Origin: Chromobotia macracanthus
Lineage: Eukaryota; Chordata; Actinopteri; Cypriniformes; Botiidae
DNA: 64,000 nucleotides
Reading direction: 5' to 3'
Assembly: GCA_036877525.1 (NCBI GenBank)
Contig: JAZGTH010000063.1
Span: forward strand, 2,559,501 to 2,623,500
The translations under genes were made by a program, and so were the position numbers. The notes under the pieces are model-generated. The model saw only the letters and a list, made by a program, of their open reading frames with translations. It ran no database searches and was not told the origin of the DNA. Shown in pieces: positions 11,198 to 24,098 of the stretch. Position 1 is the stretch's first letter. Each line of letters begins with the position of its first letter.

Positions 11198-11397
11198 TTT
11201 CACAGAGTATGCTGTGAGCTTTTAATCCCCTTATAAACTATATACAACATCAGTACAGAACAGCTTTCATACTCTTAGGAAACATTCTGGAGAGTTCATG
11301 TTTTAAGCTCTAGCACTTCTCCATCTGAGAGCAGAACAAAACAAAAGTTTCATTATGGTCTGGAGATGTACAGAATATTTATATTACATGTAGCTCG

Positions 11398-11494
11398 TAA
11401 TGTACAGACAGCCGGTCATTATCTCAAAATAAAGTTCAACAGGACGGCCCTGAAGAGGTTTATTTTGTGATAATGACCGGCTGGCTTTACATTA
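11398..11494. mobile_element. short hairpin MITE, 'agccggtcattatc' family
   Basis: The left arm agccggtcattatctcaaaa (from 11410) pairs with the right arm ttttgtgataatgaccggct (11463-11482), so the element is a near-perfect palindrome of about 36-base arms around a 25-base loop (ttcaacaggacggccctgaagagg region). A half copy lies at 48674-48729. It cannot encode protein and must be non-autonomous. Confidence 0.8.
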
Positions 11495-12989
11495 TCCTGC
11501 TTACTGCACGGCTACTTAACAATTAAATAAATAAATGGACATGAAATATTGATTTGAGGGGAAATGATTTCTGTGAGACTAAACACACTGGTAAGTGCTA
11601 GGAGAGATGTGAACATACTGTAGCACAGCTATGCAGGAAATAGTTACCCTGACAACAGTGTTACACAGTTTAGTGTCATTATACACACATATCTGACCGA
11701 TCAGTATGATCTTGTTAGCAATAAAAATAGAAATCGTGAACACTGTTGATTTATGTAAATAAGTTCTTTTAGCTGGATCAAAACAACCACTTAAAATTTG
11801 TTACACTGGTCAAAAAATGATCATGGAATAAAGAAAATGTTTTATTATATTCACACACACACAGTTTGGCTGAAATCTTCGTTTTTGAACACTCACACGT
11901 CACATTACACATCTATATCACAACAGTGTACAGACTAAATATTGCCAGAAAGTTTTACAAATTCTGAGACATATATATGTGTTCCCCTCCCTAACCTTCA
12001 GGCAATGTGTTTTGGTTGCACTGGCAGCTCTATGGTTCCATTCTACTGCAGTCTCCACCTTTCAACCCTCTAATCCAAAAGCAACATTTTCTGAGTGATT
12101 CATTATGCTGGTGTAGATGCTACATGGGAAAGCTTTGGAGCCCTCACACACATGCACAGACACACAGAGACACAATGAGGACCTACCACAGCCCAGTTAC
12201 CAGCCCTGTTCACACACACACACACATCACATCCCCTCCATCTCAGTGGTTTAAACCAGGCATTAATCCAAGCACACAGAAACACAACACAAACGAGAGA
12301 TTTGAATCGACACAGCAATCACACTTTATTGGTCAGACACTTGAGAGATTTCACAGGAATTTCTTTTCAGGTTGTCTCAGTAGAATTAATCTAACATGGT
12401 CCATACAGGTTAGATCGATTGGGTGATGAGAACTTCTAAGCCATTTCCACACACTTAGAGCCTTGAGTGAAGGCATTAAGCCTGCAGAGAAAAACAAGAC
12501 TCCTCAAATCAGGGGCCCTTCAGGCCCCCAGTGTACTGGTAATGGGGCCCCAGCCATTATTTACTTCTCCTCAAACTGACAGAGGAATTGGAGTGGCTCT
12601 AAGGTCTCCTCCACCCTGCTGGGCTGAAACCCATTTACAATGGTCAGCTCTTCCATCAGCTCTCTGGATACTCTTCTTTATTGGGTCTAAAAAAGCTCCA
12701 GAAATTTACAGGCTCACAGACAAATGGCTCCCTTCATTTCGTGGCTGTGTTTTTACACACAAGGCCCACGGAGAGAGATATGGACTGAGCAGGATTTACA
12801 GGCACTGTTAAAGCAGAGAATGAGAAGATAAATCTGAAGTTGAGAAGGTCTGGGAGAGAAAACAAGCAGACCAACCTCACTGCAGTGAGCACAACCTGCA
12901 GCAGTAAACAGAGAGGCTGCGGGGCATAAACTGAGCAAATAAACCCTCAACCCCAAATAAAGCAATTACACCCTCCATCCAAAGCAGCA

Positions 12990-13214
12990 ACCCAACAGGA
13001 AACATTCTCAGAATGTTGGCTAACGTTCTCTCAAAGTTATCAAAAATGTTCTTGCAGCAATGTTATATATCGTATATTAAACAAAATTCTTAAGTCGTTG
13101 TTTTAATGTTTTAAACACTTTACAGAATTAAAAATGTTTTGTATGTTTGAAACATTCCTGAAACGTTTCAAATAACAACGTTATTTAATGGACATGTTGG
13201 GGATTGTTAGCTGG
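12990..13214. mobile_element. 'aacattctcagaatg' element (copy 1 of 3)
   Basis: It is rich in aacgttctc, aaaaatgttc, gttttaaacac and ttacagaatt words shared with 20450-20735 and 22614-22811. The ends read cccaacagg at the left and tgttagctggg at the right; the right end inverted (cccagctaaca) matches the left end of the third copy (cccagctcaca). It is a non-coding, probably DNA-transposon-derived, repeat. Confidence 0.6.
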
Positions 13215-13420
13215 GAAGCAGGTGTTTCACATTTAACACCGTGACCTCGAAACACGTAATCATCAAAACATGTTTCTCTCAGTCTGTCAATATTTACACA
13301 TGGACTAGTCAGCTCACCAGTCATTCAAAACACTTTACACCAGGATAGATGTGTTATAGAAACATCTAGGTTCAAGTAACTTAACATGGCTTCTGTTCAA
13401 ATAAGCTTCTGTCTTTGCAT

Positions 13421-13549
13421 CAGATCTATTGCTACTGTAAATGCAGCTTTTGTAGACTTGGCTTGCTGGTTCGTATGGCAAATGTTAAAAGCTTTGTAAG
13501 TCGCTTTGGATAAAAGCATCTGCTGAATGAATAAACGTAAATGTAAATT
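13421..13549 (+). mobile_element. SINE-like element with a shared 3' tail (cagatctatt head), better copy
   Basis: The head is cagatctattgctactg, then gcagcttttgtagacttggc and the tail gtcgctttggataaaagc, ending in taaacgtaaatgtaaat. The copy at 6911-7044 is colinear with it. The tail is the same one used by the tRNA-headed SINEs at 53109-53254 and elsewhere. Confidence 0.7.
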
Positions 13550-15040
13550 ACAAATTTCTGATTTGTAATTTGTCGATTTCTGCTGAAAACCAGTTTCATT
13601 TGTTCAGTCTGACACACATTAGCACTTGTTGGTCAAGATCTGTTTCACAAACTTAACATTATTGCACCAAAACGGTTGTTTATCTGCAGAAATGGATACA
13701 AATATTTCCTTTTAACTAGTTCCTCTTTGTATAGAGATGGGCATCAATACAAACCCATGGGTTATATTCTGGCTCTGTTTCCCAGAAGCGACCAATAAAA
13801 GTGCATTAATAACGGACACACATCAGAAAATGAACGCTGTGTTCCCATGAATCTAACACAATAAAACATCACTTTCCTTCCTGATACATTAGCACTACAT
13901 CAATGTCAGATATCACAGGAGTGCAACTCAACACCACACTCAAACTGCAGCTTCAGACCCAGGTCAACATCTGACTGTGCCCTGATTTCACTTTCACACT
14001 AACCAAAATAAAACAGACGATCCTGCTTTAAAATGTTCAGTGTATTACAAAGCATATTGTATCGACATATAAATGTCGATAACCCAGCTGCCTTTTGCAT
14101 TTTTGAAAGAATCACCTTAGTGCTTTGTATTAAATGCATCAAATAAATAGTATGAATGCCACAGTTATTTTTTATCCTACTGCAAGCAGGATAAAATACA
14201 CACAGTAGCTTTAAAGCAATGTTAAGTCACTGCATAAAAGCACCGAAAATCCATAGGTTTTCAACAAAACTAAAATGAAATTGTACCGGCCCGTCTGACT
14301 TTCCTTTTTTACACTCTTTTCAGCAGCGACAAGAATCACAGCGGGGGTTTGAATCTGGTGAAGGGGAGGGGCTTCTGTTTGATCTTGTATTTGCATACAA
14401 ATGAGCAAATGAAAGAACACACCAGCCCTTCATGCCCCCAAGATACGTCTGGAATACCAACCTCACAGACAGAGAAAATATCCTCATAATTATCGGTGTA
14501 GGAAACTGTGTGTGCGCGCGTGTGTGTTTTGATTGCTCAGTGGTTACTCTCAATAGCTCCAGAGACTAAGAGTTGCCAGTTATGTTTAATTTAAGGATCA
14601 ACTTTGTCTCAGATGTTTCTCGTAAAAATTCTTTAAGATGATGCGTGTAATTTTTCTGTTAGTTTAATATTCAGAGGCTATAATTAAGTCATTTGTAAGC
14701 TGATTTCCCTGAAAGTATAAACAGTGTGTCTCTGTGGCACTATCCAAACATTGCTTTGTTGGAGCTTCAAACAGCCCCAACACTGGCTCAGTCACGGGTT
14801 TGGGGCGGAGCTATCTGAATTATCAATGTCACCAAGTCAGACTGCATGAAAACAGTCATTACGTCCGCAGTTCGGTTTGGCACTGCTGTAATAAAAGAAA
14901 AAACAGACAAGGAAGAAAATTCAGCTATTAAATGATTCTGGACGGGCTAAGCCATATAATTTGGTCTTGGAAGAATTTGATGAGAAATATTTCAGCTCAT
15001 ATTAAAATATCTGACTTTTGACAGCAGAATCTTTTTAAAA

Positions 15041-15160
15041 GAGACATTTATCCGAAGCGACTTACAGTACTCAAGTTGTACATTTTCTTAGAACGTGTGT
15101 TCCCTGGGAATCAGACCCACAACCTTTTGCGCTACTAACGCAATGCTCTGCCACCAAGAT
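15041..15160 (-). mobile_element. tRNA-derived SINE, truncated
   Basis: The reverse strand reads a tRNA-like part with a B box (gggtctgattccca) and ggttgtg, then the tail cgcttcggataaatgtctc. It is related to 53109-53254; the A box end is decayed. Confidence 0.65.
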
Positions 15161-16390
15161 CGTAAGGTTTTGGGCTTTTTTCTTAGCAAAAGAAACCTAA
15201 AAAACAGGATACTCACGTAAACTCATTATTTTCTGGAGGCAAAAACTGAGATATAAAAAGATGTGACCGAATATATTTCTATGGGTAATAAGCTGTAAGA
15301 TCAGGTGACACAGAAGCTCATCCCTGTATATGAGGTCTAATTAAGTTTTTGCGTTTGGTTCAACACTTTTAAGGTGACCTTATTTTTTATCCTGAGAAAC
15401 TCATTCCCTCAGCTACACTGACCTTCAGGAGAGGGTGTTGCCAGGGGAGATGGCCCCACCGCAGGGAGAGGCCATATAAAGCACAGACAAATGTGCTGCC
15501 AGGAACTCGTGTCTTCTCTCTTATCAGAGACTGGGGGAAATCACACCTCTACAGAGCCCACACAATCACACTCAGCAGTGCTAGCATAACAAAACCGTGA
15601 AAGAACCGGCCAATCAGAGCCTCTCTGGACCCAACGTCCACTCAGATTCTGCACACACGGTTCAACCAATGAGAACAGAGCGAGGACCTTATCACCTGCC
15701 AAATGCAGTCAGCACCCCACAGACGTCACATGAGTAACCCAATTAATGCACTCAGACTGCTGAAGGATGTCATGATAAACAAAGGCAATAGTGACCCACG
15801 TCTGTGTCTGTGTATATCATTGTGAAGATCTGACTCTTCAGAGCATCAGTGCTTCTGCTCAGTGTTTAACAGGAATCTGACTGAGAGCAGACAGGAAGTT
15901 GGCATGAGTGTAGAGATGGAGGAGGTATCGGTACCTCATGCTTAAAAGTAGGATCCAAAATGTACTTTTGCTACAACTGGCAATGAATTTAGAATGGGCG
16001 AGAAATTTGGCAGCCACTGGAATATATTTATATTTGTTCCTAGGACAATGGAATTATTTGCCTGTTTTGTTTCTGTCTATATATTGGCAGCGAACAGCGC
16101 AAGACATTGTATCGCTCATAGCATCATATTCAAGCCAGTTTTTCAGTGGAACCACCTGTCACAAAACAAGACCTATCAGAGCTGTGCCAAGTCTAAAGAG
16201 ACTGCCCACAAGTCTTTCATATTCTGGATCCAAAACTGCGTTTATACCCCCATCCCCCAACATTTTCATACTATCATTCACCTGATGAAATTCAGAAGTC
16301 TGATTCTGTATAAAGCTAATATCACAGCACTTTTCAACAGGAACAAAGCTAATATTACAACAGGAAACACACGGTCCTTCTATGCAGTTC

Positions 16391-16557
16391 TTAAAGCTGT
16401 AATCCCTAACTATTTTTTGTTAAAAATGAACAAAAAAAATCTGTCAGTTTGGTTCATTTGACTAACACATACAAAGAGAAGTCCATACAGTAGCCTGCAA
16501 TTTTATGTTTCAAACAGAGATGGCGATAGAGAGAAAGGTATGGATTGCAGCTTTAAC
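16391..16557 (-). mobile_element. 'aaagctgcaatcc' inverted-repeat element, internally deleted
   Basis: The reverse strand starts gttaaagctgcaatccat and contains gccatctctgtttgaaac and ataaaattgcagg, matching 59430 onward. The left edge, cttaaagctgtaatccctaa, is the inverted end. The two ends make a terminal inverted repeat of about 20 bases. Confidence 0.7.
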
Positions 16558-17081
16558 ATCTGAATATTTCTATAACAAATAAGTGTTTAACTGATAACAG
16601 TTCTGTGTTACTGTCACTGTGGTCTCACATCTGGAAGTGTGTAAATTCAGTGTTTCCACCCTCAGAGGTTTCTGACACTCTTGATGATACACTGAGTGTA
16701 AACCGAGTGTGACCGCTACATCTGATCTGTTTCAGTCATACAGGACTAGACGTGTCAGTCTTGTGTGTTAACTAAGAATCAGGCCAAAAGACGAGACAGT
16801 AACACAAGACACATTCACAAATGTTTCATGTTTTCCTCCAGGCTAAAGCTTTTCATTCTCATCCAGTCAGCACAGGAGCTCACTGGAGCAGGTGCCTTTA
16901 TCAGACTGTGACGTGTTGGATGCGTCTTGCTCAGTGGCTCCCAGTGAACTGGCACATGGAACAATAGTCTGTCCGTTTAGATTTTCAGCACATTCACACT
17001 AAACAGATGCAGCGATTCAGACAGTCACAAACAGAGAGAAAAAAGGGTGTCTTTGGCAACAAGATGTTAGAGTTGGGTTTG

Positions 17082-17202
17082 ATGCTCCACCCCACCTCCA
17101 GACAGCCCTGCCCCTGAAAGCTCCACCTCCAAACAGCTCCCGCCTACCTCCAGATAGCCCTGCTCACTTCCAGACAGCACCACCTCCAGACAGCTCCACC
17201 CA
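17082..17202. repeat. degenerate minisatellite, unit about 20-22 bases (cacctccagacagccctgcc)
   Basis: Five or six imperfect copies of a cacctccagacag-type unit, separated by ccctgccc or ctccacc spacers, make up this stretch. On the reverse strand it yields a short Gly/Leu/Ser/Glu-rich false ORF with repeats such as LEVELSG. Confidence 0.8.
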
Positions 17203-19664
17203 CTTAGTTCAGTGATAGCAGGACAGGGTGTTTTAGCCAGAGGTGACAGACACAGTGTGAACCCACAGAAACAGTGGAACAGCTGAGCCTCCCTACAGCT
17301 CACCATTCACTTCTACACTTTACGTATGAACAATACGACTCTTTAGTCTGGACACCTGCAGAACTGAGAGAGTGAGACCAGTGTGAAAACTGGGCCTTCA
17401 TTTCCCTCTGGGCAAATCAGAGCGGCACAGACAGATTATTTTTAAACACTATTATCAAACACATGCTGAGATTTTGGCATTTAATTAATGAGTCATGAAT
17501 CAAAAAGTCTGATTCCAGTCAAACAAAATACATTTTAAAATAAGAGACATGAAATGTTTTAGATGATCTTTTGAAAAGAAAAATGTATCAGACACAGATA
17601 TCTCCACTGTTTCTGCTTGACAGTAATGAGATTAAATGGAGAACAAATTCAGCTTGTGGCTCAGATTTATCTTCTGAGAAAAACACTAGAAACCTGACAT
17701 GTCCTCCAGAGCTTCAGAAGAGATCTCAGTAATGTCTCAGACTTGCCAGGTGTACAATACAAAGTCAGAGATTCCAATACGCTTATTGAACTTAAATTTC
17801 CAAACAACTACTAAAGACTAAGTTTATACGATCCATTTATAACTCTCTACTTTTGCTGTATGCCAACAATTTTCCCATGCGACTGTGTTTATTAGGTATT
17901 TGAGGAGAAACACCTGAGACAGAACTGACACTTAAGACAAAACATACAACAGAAATCAATTTAATCTCTGGAGCTATAAAACAGCAATATATAGCTGGAT
18001 ATGAAAAATTCATTTTTATTGGAGTTATAATACATGCTGTCAGAGAGAGAGAGAGACAGCCCACATGTAAGAGCACCTGGATGATTTATGTCTGAGTGTG
18101 AGACAGTCTGAGACCAACACTGGTTTAATGATAAAGCCCCTTTCTTATTCTAGTGGTGTTGTCTCAACTTACACACCTCAGACGTGCTCCTCCGGTACTG
18201 TTGGTTTACATGTGACCAGTCCAAACAGGTTCTGTCTGTGAGGTGTAAACAGAGCTGCAGGGGCCCTCAGACCACAGCGTTACATGAGCGTGAAAACACA
18301 AGAGAAAAGCAGGAATGTTGTGTTACACCTCTACAAACACTCTTATATCATCTCAGCCTGTATCTACACACAGATCTGCACCTGGATTCACTGTCTAATC
18401 TAAGACAGTCCTTCACAGGCGAGACTTCTGACTATCATTATTATTCTTACATCTTATTCTGACCAAACATTTGGCCACTGTATGACTGACATGTAAAGTG
18501 ACCAACCACAGTTTGTTTGGTTTTAAGATGCACTTTAGGGGTGGGATTATTTTAAATCATTATACAAAAATAAACTGGAGGGGAAAAACTAATTCGATTC
18601 TAATTCTATTAATTACACAGAAGTGCAGAATACACAGAAAAAGGAGAATGGGGAAATGTATGTTAACTTTGAGTTCGGAAATTATATCCTTTGAAATGTA
18701 ATGGATGCAGAATATATCACAGACAGCTTGGACAGTGATTGGACGGTGGGAAGTCTGCAGGCAAGTTGCCAGCAGATAAAACTAAATTAACTTACTCACT
18801 ACATACTGACAGATGTTAGTTAGCCAGTAGAGAAATTCCTCAGACCTCCCCAGGGCCATAGCACACAGGGTTCAGAGCAGCCCACTGACACAAAAACCTT
18901 GTACTGAATCAAGCAGTCGCCCGGTTGTTCAAATGCTCTGTTCAAAGCAGGGCCAAACAAACACGTCCAACTTGGAAACCGGATTGAATTCATACCGAGT
19001 GAGAATGGGCTGTCGGCTTTATTCCTGTAAGCCTTCACTCCCCTGCTGCTTGAGAGAGAAGGACGAGTATCGTGTAGCGTGGCAACAACGTGGGTCTCTC
19101 TGTCTTTTATTAGTTTTGAGTGACACACTGAATGTGTGGCCAGCATTGAGACAAAGCTGTGACACAAATACAAATGAGACTCCCGCTTAAGGCTACTAAA
19201 ATGAATAAACTACCCCGGGTTCAAACTGTTTTGACTTCACTGAAGGCAAAGACAAATCAATAACGCTCAGATGAGAACTTGGAAACAGAAAAACGCAGAT
19301 ATATGCCAGTATGTCAAACTCTAATAATAAAGAATTGAAAAGAAAATGCATTCAGTCGGAGAAAACAGCGCTGGTGAACAGAAGCAAGCTGAGAATCTGC
19401 TGGTTTCAGACAGATGGCATTCTGGGACTGAATGCTTGACCACGATGCCTGGATCTGCTTTGACAAGAGAGCTAAACAGGAGCTCACCACCTACAGACTG
19501 AAGTTCTACAGAAACCCAAATCCCTGATTTAATATCAGTATGAAGTCTAAAAAAAAAATAAACCCAGAAAGATTAAAGAGGATTGTTGATCTTAAAGGGC
19601 TGAAAGCAGGATTAACACAGGCTAATTACTGACGCTGTCTTTTGGTCACACACAAAAAAACAGC

Positions 19665-19770
19665 TCAGGAACACCCTAGCAACCACTATGCATTGTCTTG
19701 GCAACCATCCAGAACACCCGAGCAAGCACCTAAAACTTCTAGAGACTACCTAGCAACTGATTAGCAACAC
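19665..19770. repeat. dispersed 'gcaaccac / ctagcaac' repeat
   Basis: The phrases caccctagcaaccac, ggcaaccatccagaacaccc and ctacctagcaactgattagc are degenerate tandem words of the same family as 5075-5210 and 60541-60620. Confidence 0.7.
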
Positions 19771-20449
19771 TAATATTCAAGATTATGATGTCAGCATGAA
19801 CAACAGCATACAACCAACCATATATCAGCTCCTATCAGCCCAGTATTTAGCAAATTACAGATACAGTCCGATTTACATAAACGTTATCAACAAACCAGCT
19901 TTTGAGCCACTGTTCAAAATTGCTAGTTTGTTAGAAAATGCAATAATGCCAGTTTCTCTCCCCCAATATGTAACAATGCACATTATAAAAACAGATACTG
20001 AATAAAACTGAACAGAACAATAAACTGCATGGTGTCCCAATTCAGTCTATGACTGAATCTGGATTTTTTCAGGTGACCCTCCAAACCACAAACATGTGGA
20101 CTTCCAGCCAATAAGGATTTCTCTGCTGGTCATGACTGCAATTCATCAAAAAACACCAAAGAATACTTGAAAATAAAAGCTATCCATTTTCCAGAGTGAT
20201 TGACAAAATAAATCACCGGCCACTAAATAAAGACTGTCACTGCTTATCAATGTTCTCAACGAAGGCGTCAAACCGTGCGAACATCAGACTGGATTCAGTT
20301 CAAAGGTCTGTCAGTGTGGCTGAGAACAGCTCTGTGTGATGTGGCTCATGTCCATCTCAATCAGACTCCAGCTGAAGAGATTTCCCTGGAGAACAAGCTC
20401 CAGTGAATGAGGGACCGCTGGCGTAATGACACTTCAGCACAGAAGTGAA

Positions 20450-20735
20450 TGGGAAACGTTCTTAGAACATTGCCTAAAATTCTCTAAAAGTTCTCTTAAA
20501 TTATCAAAAAACATTCTTACCGTAACATTAGTTCAACTTTTGTTAACGTTATGTATCATTTCAAAAATGTTATTCAAAAGTTGCTTGTGGAACGTTTTAA
20601 AAACATTACAGAATTAGAAAAGTATGAACATTCTGATAACCAAGCAATAAAGTTAATATAAAGTCTAAAAAACTGGATGTTTTGAGCATTCATAACATTT
20701 TTAATGTTTTGTTTCTTAATGGAAACATTTGTCTT
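20450..20735. mobile_element. 'aacgttcttagaac' element (copy 2 of 3)
   Basis: It shares words with 12990-13214: gggaaacgttcttagaac, ttctctaaaagttctc, aaaaacattcttac, ggaacgttttaaaaac and attacagaatta. It is longer than copy 1 and carries an extra 3' AT-rich part. Confidence 0.6.
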
Positions 20736-21263
20736 AATGACCCAGCTCTAGTAAAGATGTCTTCCAGCCTTAAGCTCTGCATTGTGGGAGTTCAAACAAT
20801 TACTCAAGTGCAACTTGACTCCCTTTGTTATGCAGATTTGCACGGAATATTCACTTATTTCTGCAGATTGATTCGTGTTCAGCGAGTCTTGTGTGATAAA
20901 TGAATCTCTGTGGTAAAGTCACTAAAGAGGAAGAACGAGATAAAGTCCACTACGCAACTGCTAGATAAAGGATGTGGATTCTCAGAGGGGGATTTTCTGA
21001 ACTAATCTGACCATCACCTGTAGAGCAGTAAGTTTATAATGTGTTTCACTGTACAGACATCAAATCACATCTGCACAGGGAGAAATCAGCACACAATCCT
21101 GTATGTTGTGTTATAAAAGTCAGTCTTACTGTGGGATGCTGGTTTGGCGCATTCAGTAGATCAGCACAAGACCAGACATGAACAAACCTGTGACAACACG
21201 AACTTCATGCTGCTCTGAGCTCGTCTTACTAACAGGGGTGGCTAGTTCACAACTGGAAATAAA

Positions 21264-21516
21264 AGAACACTTCACCCCAAAATGATTCTTCCATTATTTA
21301 CCCATCTCATTCCAAACCTGCTTCTGAGCAACACAAAAGAAGATATTTTAAAGTATGTTTTTAACCAAACAACAGTGGCACCCATTGACCTCCACTGTAT
21401 GGACACAAAACCAAATATCTTCTTTTGTGTTCCTCAGAGGTCATCCAGATTTGGAATGACACAAGGGTGAGTAAACGATGAAAGAATTTTAATTTTGGGG
21501 TAAACTATCCCTTTAA
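21264..21516. mobile_element. MITE with long terminal inverted repeats (aaagggatagtttaccccaa type)
   Basis: The left end, cacttcaccccaaaatgatt, then tatttacccatctcattcc, is the inverse of the right end, ggaatgacacaagggtgagt ... ttttggggtaaactatcc. An inner pair, cacaaaagaagatattt with aaatatcttcttttgtg, continues the hairpin. The sequence 'atccctttaa' closes the right edge. This is a very common non-autonomous repeat in cyprinid genomes, to my knowledge. A decayed relative lies at 54075-54245. Confidence 0.85.
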
Positions 21517-22613
21517 TAACACAGCACAGTCTAGTGAAAGGAAAATCTGAACTAAATCTGATTACTGGCTCTCTTTGAAAAAGCAAATATAAATAGAACC
21601 GTTCTAACAATTAAAGTCATTCAACCAAGTGAAAAACAAGCCAGAAAGCCCTAAATCTGCACTTAAATTGTCTACGTTTTCAGTAATTGCTTCTATTTAG
21701 CTATTTCTATTTAGAAAACCAATATTACCATGGTAACAAAGATATTTGGAGTACCATTATCCTGTTTAAAAAAATGATAAAATGATATTTTTGTGTTCTG
21801 TCTGTGACCATTCAATCTCTTCATTTCTTTAAAATTAAACATGAAGTCAAGGGACTTTGTACAATGTTGGACAGCATATTTCCTAATGTTCTAACATGCT
21901 GCACTGAATCTTATTTCCTCTCGCATTACAGTACAGTTCACATCTAACTGTCAGCACACTCGCACACAGAGATGATAACAGATACAGGTCTTAAAATAGT
22001 ATACGAGTTGGCAAATGCACTCTGTTTACTGTGCTAAATATTATTGACCTATTCCAGGATTCCAACACATTAACAAATGAGAATTTTATGGCATCAGCAT
22101 TATAAAGGGCAAAACATTAGCCCCAGTGGCCACCTTTCTCCAAATTATTGCTTTAAAAGTCATATTCAGGTTGATCCAGGTAATGTAAAACAACATGAAA
22201 TGCCTTTGCTAATAAGCTGATTAGCTTTATATTAAAGTTTTAAGAGCTGATCGGCTCTGCAATTGTCTTACCAGTTTTGTACACTATTTCTTTATAAGTC
22301 TGTGTTTATGTGTCAGGAACGTGGATGACATCAATGAGACGTTGCTAGCGTTTTCACAGCACAGACAAGCATCAAGCTAAAAACTGACTGTACAGCCAGA
22401 GACGATCATGAGAGCTCACAGTCAACGCCAATCCAAACTGAGGTCACCGCAGTCCTGTGCCAAAACGTCCTGAGAAACAAGCACGGCTCTGTGTCCTCTC
22501 TCTTCCAGATCAAACATGTTTTGTGTCTATTTATGAGCGATGTCTATAATTCTGACTTCAGTGCAGGAATTAAACTTAAGCCTCTGAACAAACTTCATCC
22601 AGAACACGCACTA

Positions 22614-22811
22614 CCCAGCTCACAATTTTAGGTTGTTAGAACGTTTCCATTAGTATTTTTTATCATCAGTACATTCAGTATCTGAGTATCAATAGTATTA
22701 ATATCATTACAGTGAATTCTGTAATGTTTTTAAAATGTTCCACTAACAACTTAACAATAACTTTTGATATATACAATGTACAATGTTTAAAAAGTTCTCC
22801 AAATGCTACTG
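22614..22811. mobile_element. 'cccagctcacaattttagg' element (copy 3 of 3)
   Basis: It starts cccagctcacaattttagg and contains gttagaacgtttccatta, tctgtaatgtttttaaaatg, ttccactaacaac and aaaaagttctccaaatg, the same word set as 12990-13214 and 20450-20735, here with the opposite end leading. Confidence 0.55.
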
Positions 22812-23899
22812 GAAGATCATTATTTGCTACCTTTGAGAAAACTTTAAGTTAAATAGGTTTTGGACACGCCCCTTCATTATATCAAAATACCCTCTGAACA
22901 ACACACAATAACTACACAAGCACACACAGTACGCCAGCAGGGGAACGCTCTCAGTATGTCACTGACAGCAGAGATATACTTCACCACAGCACTGATAAAA
23001 CATTTTAAACTCAAATGAGCACACAATACATTTCAGAGAGCGAGATATTATCTCAGACTGCAGTTCATTTCAGAGCATTCAAACTGAAAACCGTGACTGG
23101 AACAAACAGCCTATACAGACAGAAATACAAGTCAGAGCTGTGGCCTGGCATGCGCTGTGGCACACTTCACTGTGGCGCTCTACTGGGAAATGTGTGTTTG
23201 AATCTGACTTACGCTTCTTCAGATCAATTCCTGATGCACTATTCTGTGAATTAAAGTGTGTAAAGAGCAAAAATAAAAATAAATAAGAAAAGGGCCATGC
23301 TATACATTCAGTGTCTGATTATACTGGTGCTTCAAATAATTCCAGTTGCTTGAAATTCATAGCTGTGTGTGTTGTTTGGATGTCACTGTTGGGTGGCGGG
23401 TGGCAGGCGGCAGTGCAGGGTGAGTGTGTACAGAGAGCTGATGTGACAAATGAAACACTGATGGACTGAGATCACAGCAGGCAGCTCAGAGAACAACATG
23501 ACCTGCTGCAGGAGAGGTCACTAGAAGGCAGAACGCCTTATCAAACAGAGGTACATAAAAATGACCCTGGATTACTGTCACGTCCTGACCCTGAATCAGT
23601 GTGTATGACACAAAGCATGCCCTCTTTTTATACAGAACACCACAAACCTGCAAATGAAAGGCCCTCACATGCCAGAAATATTCTATCTGTCCATCAGCAT
23701 CTGTCTGTCTATCAATAACATCCATCCAGAAATTCTGTCACTGATCTGCCAATCTTCAGCCTTCTATAAAACAACATATTTGTTATAAAAGCAAGTGGTA
23801 GACCGAAGAGATTTTTATTACAGAATCATTTTAACATAAATCTTACACATCCCCTGAATATGAAGCATAACTTAAATTCTTTAAATAAAAAAGTTATTA

Positions 23900-24098
23900 C
23901 CCTGCTGGAAAAAGATTAAAACAGTCCATAGTGGTAAGCTAGTTTGTGTTGGTCAGCCTGGTTTGGTTTAATGGTTTTATAGGGGTTTTGGACCTCTCAC
24001 CTGGTAAGACAGGGAGACCTATTCATCAACTAGATCAGCTAAGATCATCTAAGACCAGCAAACCCTATTTAGACTTGTTTAAGTTTTTTCCAGCAGGA
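23900..24098. mobile_element. MITE with ccctgctggaaaaa termini
   Basis: The left end ccctgctggaaaaagatta and the right end aagttttttccagcagga form a terminal inverted repeat of about 14 bases. The interior has ggtcagcctggtttggttta and agatcatctaagaccagca. About 199 bases with no coding capacity. Relatives are at 37146-37400, 54935-55108 and 2688-2990. Confidence 0.8.

Noticed and set aside
12007..12426. 139-codon plus-strand ORF
   Set aside because: His/Thr-rich sections come from CA-rich DNA; no domain seen.
15938..16461. Two overlapping ORFs of 115 and 155 codons in different frames
   Set aside because: No recognisable domain; the second runs into an inverted-repeat element at 16391-16557, so it is a chance ORF.
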